A stretch of 57,596 nt of DNA from Treponema sp. (lineage in GTDB: Bacteria; Spirochaetota; Spirochaetia; Treponematales; Treponemataceae). The stretch covers positions 1 through 57,596 of the forward strand of contig JAAYQG010000016.1 in NCBI GenBank assembly GCA_012519415.1. The letters are read 5' to 3'. Within the stretch, counting starts at the first letter, position 1. Every line of letters starts with the position of its first letter. The notes beneath the pieces are model-generated. The model was not told where the DNA came from and did not search any database. It was given only the letters and a program-made list of their open reading frames with translations. Positions 55,380 to 57,596 of this stretch are shown here, piece by piece. The translations under genes and the position numbers were made by a program.

Positions 55380-56263
55380 AAAACCGCAAATATGAATATA
55401 AACAAGAGATGCCGAAACCTATTGAAAAGTACAGCTCATTAAAAATATATTTATTTGTGCTTGTACATCCTAAAACATGGAAATACGTTTTTAGGTTTAT
55501 CAGAACAGTTATAAAAGATTTTTTTTGGCTTCAGTTTCAGCGAAAAATGGGACTTATAAAAACACCGATAATTTATGTCGATAGCCCGCTTGATGAGTTT
55601 GTGCCTTTTAGAGCAGAAAAAATAGATATTTATCTTGATTTTATTAATTTTTGGATTAGACCGCTTGTTTTGCTAACAACATTAAGAAAGCGTAGTGCGG
55701 TAAAACATCTCACAAATTTTTTAATTTTGCTTAACAAATGTTATAAAGATGCTGCAAATTTTTATAGATTTAGAATGTCTACAACAAACAGGCCAAAAGG
55801 TTTTGCAAATAGAAAATTTATTTGGATTAAACTACTTGACCCGCATTATCTTTGCGTGCCAAGTTTGCATGTTTCTGTAATGGTTCTTACAATCACTTAT
55901 TTCAAACGTGCTTTTATGGAAGAAAATTTCACCGAAGAAGAACAAAATTTTTACAACACAGAAATTTACAACGGCGCAATTAAAATTGCTGAAACTGTAC
56001 TCTATATAAAACAACATAGCGTAAATTGTATTGCTGCTGCGCTTTATATGATGAATTGTATTCTTGAAGGAGAATTCAGTATACAAAATGCAGTGGATTT
56101 TATAAACAATATGTTCATAAAAGCGGACGATATCTCGGAAGATGAAAAAAAACTTATAAATGAACATATAAATATGCTTTTTGAACAACTTATTCTTGAA
56201 AGTTGTGCCGAATACGATTGGGTTACACCATTACGACGCTGGATAATCAAATACGAATTTTGA
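55376..56263 (+). CDS. PAP2-like membrane-associated protein
   Basis: 295 residues starting inside the metH stop (ATGA). The core has DPHYLCVPSLHVSVMVLTI (155-173) and, 40 residues on, VLYIKQHSVNCIAAALYMM (208-226), which look like the PSxH and HxxxD signatures of the PAP2/inositol-phosphotransferase group, with TTNRPKG before them. The last Asp of the third motif is replaced by Asn (HSVN), so activity is uncertain. Hydrophobic segments occur near 25-50 and 90-120. I am not certain of the family. Coupling to metH is unexplained. Confidence 0.55.
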   Translation: MKNRKYEYKQEMPKPIEKYSSLKIYLFVLVHPKTWKYVFRFIRTVIKDFFWLQFQRKMGLIKTPIIYVDSPLDEFVPFRAEKIDIYLDFINFWIRPLVLLTTLRKRSAVKHLTNFLILLNKCYKDAANFYRFRMSTTNRPKGFANRKFIWIKLLDPHYLCVPSLHVSVMVLTITYFKRAFMEENFTEEEQNFYNTEIYNGAIKIAETVLYIKQHSVNCIAAALYMMNCILEGEFSIQNAVDFINNMFIKADDISEDEKKLINEHINMLFEQLILESCAEYDWVTPLRRWIIKYEF

Positions 56264-56628
56264 GCGAATTGCTTTTTTATTATGTATAGAAACAGGAAGC
56301 TTACGCTAACGCTTCAAGGAAAATAAAATATCAATTTTAGGCATGAATTATCAAAAGTGAATATATCTATATTAGATATTCAAATATAATATAGAGCTAG
56401 AGGATTTTTAATTTTATGAAAAGGAATGTGAGAAAAAAATAGCAAATAAAGCTTGACTTAGTTGAAAACATCACCTAACATAAAAATACGCAAAAAAAGT
56501 TTTGCGCATAAAAATCGGGATTTAATCTGATAAGACAAATGTTTAATAAATGATTACAAATTTTTATTAAACGATGTTAATTCAGGTTTTATAAAAGAAA
56601 CTTTATAACATCTAATAGGAGGAATGTT
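56264..56628 (+). promoter_or_regulatory. Promoter and hairpin-rich leader of the terminal binding-protein gene
   Basis: TTGACT (56453-56458), 17 bp, TAACAT (56476-56481) gives a start near 56488. The leader of about 140 nt then holds three hairpins: CGCAAAA / TTTTGCG (56489-56506), GTTTAATAAA / TTTATTAAAC (56541-56572) and TTATAAA / TTTATAA (56589-56608), before TAGGAGG. A hairpin at the very 5' end usually stabilises an mRNA. The first 190 bp of this gap are AT-rich and show only a weak GAAGC / GCTTC hairpin. Confidence 0.6.
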
Positions 56629-57596
56629 ATGAGAAAACTGATTGCTGCATTGGTATGTGTAGCATTGATTGTTGGTTCTGTGTCAGCCAAACCAAAAAAT
56701 GACAAAAACGTAAAAGTTATCAACGTATGGTCTTTCACAGATGAAGTTCCTAGTATGGTTGAAAAATTCAAGGCAACACATCCGAACTTTGGTTATGATA
56801 TCAACGTAACAATTATTGCAACAACAGAAGGTGCTTATCAGCCAGCTCTTGACCAAGCTTTGGCAGGCGGCGGAAAAGACGCTCCAGATATTTATGCAGC
56901 AGAAGCCGCATTCGTTTTGAAATATACACAAGGCGATGCTTCTAATTATGCTGCAAAATATAAAGATCTCGGAATCAATGTAAACAAAGCTGTAAAAGAT
57001 GCTGCTATCGCTCAGTATGCTGTTGATATCGGTACTCGCGGTAGAGACCTTGTAGCTCTTCCATATCAGGCAACAGGTGGTGCTTTTATTTATCGCCGTT
57101 CAATTGCAAAAGCTGTTTGGGGTTCAGATGATCCTAAAGTTGTAAAAGAAAAGATTGGTGGTGCAACAGGCAATCTCGACAAGTTCTGGAAAGCTGCTGA
57201 AGATCTTAAAGCAAAAGGTTACAAAATCTGTTCTGGCGACGGCGACCTCTGGCACGCTGTAGAAAACTCTTCTGACAAGGGTTGGATTGTAAATAACAAG
57301 CTTTATATCGATCCAAAACGCGAAGCTTTCTTGGATTATTCAAAGAAAATGTTTGATAACGGTTATCACAACGATACACGCGACTGGACAGACGCATGGT
57401 TTGCTGATATGAAAGAAACAGGAACAGCATTCGGTTACTTCGGCCCTGCATGGCTTATCAACTATGTTATGGCTAATAACAGCGGTGGCTCAAAAATCGG
57501 TGAAGGCTCATATGGTGACTGGGCAGTTTGTGAATCTCCACTCGGATTCTTCTGGGGTGGTACATATATTCTTGCTAACAACGATACAAAATGTAA
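56629..57596 (+). CDS. Sugar ABC transporter substrate-binding protein (partial)
   Basis: At least 322 residues, running off the right edge of the window. TAGGAGG lies 7 nt before the ATG. A Sec signal peptide (RKLIAALVCVALIVGSVSA) is followed by a mature protein with no lipobox Cys. The fold looks like a family 1 extracellular solute-binding protein: VINVWSFTDEVPSMVEKFKA, DAPDIYAAEAAFVLKYTQGD, LVALPYQATGGAFIYRRSIA and WFADMKETGTAFGYFGPAW. Codon choice is unlike its neighbours, favouring AAC, GAC, ATC, TTC and GGT, as expected for one of the most highly expressed proteins. The substrate is unknown; permease genes would be expected beyond the window. Confidence 0.88.
   Translation, partial: MRKLIAALVCVALIVGSVSAKPKNDKNVKVINVWSFTDEVPSMVEKFKATHPNFGYDINVTIIATTEGAYQPALDQALAGGGKDAPDIYAAEAAFVLKYTQGDASNYAAKYKDLGINVNKAVKDAAIAQYAVDIGTRGRDLVALPYQATGGAFIYRRSIAKAVWGSDDPKVVKEKIGGATGNLDKFWKAAEDLKAKGYKICSGDGDLWHAVENSSDKGWIVNNKLYIDPKREAFLDYSKKMFDNGYHNDTRDWTDAWFADMKETGTAFGYFGPAWLINYVMANNSGGSKIGEGSYGDWAVCESPLGFFWGGTYILANNDTKC

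Overview
The window is an AT-rich chromosomal segment that reads as a saccharolytic spirochaete, most likely a host-associated Treponema or close relative. This is inferred from gene content: several lipoprotein solute-binding proteins, spirochaete-type small proteins, an Rnf complex, a MurE with a non-DNPR motif, a MetH without reactivation domain, and a free-standing DbpA-type RNA-binding domain. No mobile element, CRISPR array, rRNA or tRNA was recognised. The first and last genes are cut by the window edges; the last (from 56629) is a solute-binding protein running off the end.

Layout. 182-5767: a LacI regulator divergent from a sugar ABC operon (binding lipoprotein, two permeases) ending in a cytoplasmic GH5 glycosidase. 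5967-11691: ClpP, a UPF0158-like/GNAT fusion, a stand-alone DbpA-type domain, an MBL hydrolase, a lipoprotein, a YfcE-like phosphoesterase and nagB. 11723-18466: manA, a divergent ROK regulator, an MCP and a GH2 beta-mannosidase. 18712-24003: a CYTH protein, a DUF975 membrane protein, SppA, an HTH-receiver protein, recX and rpsI/rplM. 24208-29990: a LacZ-type beta-galactosidase, two small envelope proteins and an aldo/keto reductase with Fe-S clusters. 30214-34301: potABCD. 34548-41036: a small hypothetical gene, guaB and the murE-ddl-murD cluster. 41185-45424: a SIMPL protein, an atypical OmpR regulator and metNIQ. 45619-50486: rnfCDGEAB on the minus strand. 50569-56263: a DUF362 ferredoxin-like protein, metF, metH and a PAP2-like membrane protein. 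56629-end: a second sugar-binding protein.

How it fits together. The LacI operator, a perfect 14-bp palindrome, sits at the sugar-transport promoter and occurs again inside the manA coding sequence. With a beta-mannosidase nearby, this suggests a beta-mannoside uptake regulon: import, cytoplasmic cleavage by GH5/GH2 enzymes, and entry of mannose-6-P into glycolysis through ManA. NagB feeds amino sugars into the same point. Rnf would couple ferredoxin oxidation to NAD reduction and an ion gradient in a fermentative anaerobe. MetNIQ, MetF and MetH supply and regenerate methionine.

The most unusual features are non-coding. (1) At least ten genes have a -10 hexamer ending only 6-9 nt before the ATG and no Shine-Dalgarno, so their mRNAs should be leaderless or nearly so. 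(2) Two intergenic elements (3742-3850 and 20078-20188) share a three-hairpin architecture in which the stems have changed with compensation while loops and spacers are conserved. (3) A structured tandem repeat lies behind potD. (4) A helically phased triple 11-bp repeat lies upstream of the beta-mannosidase gene.
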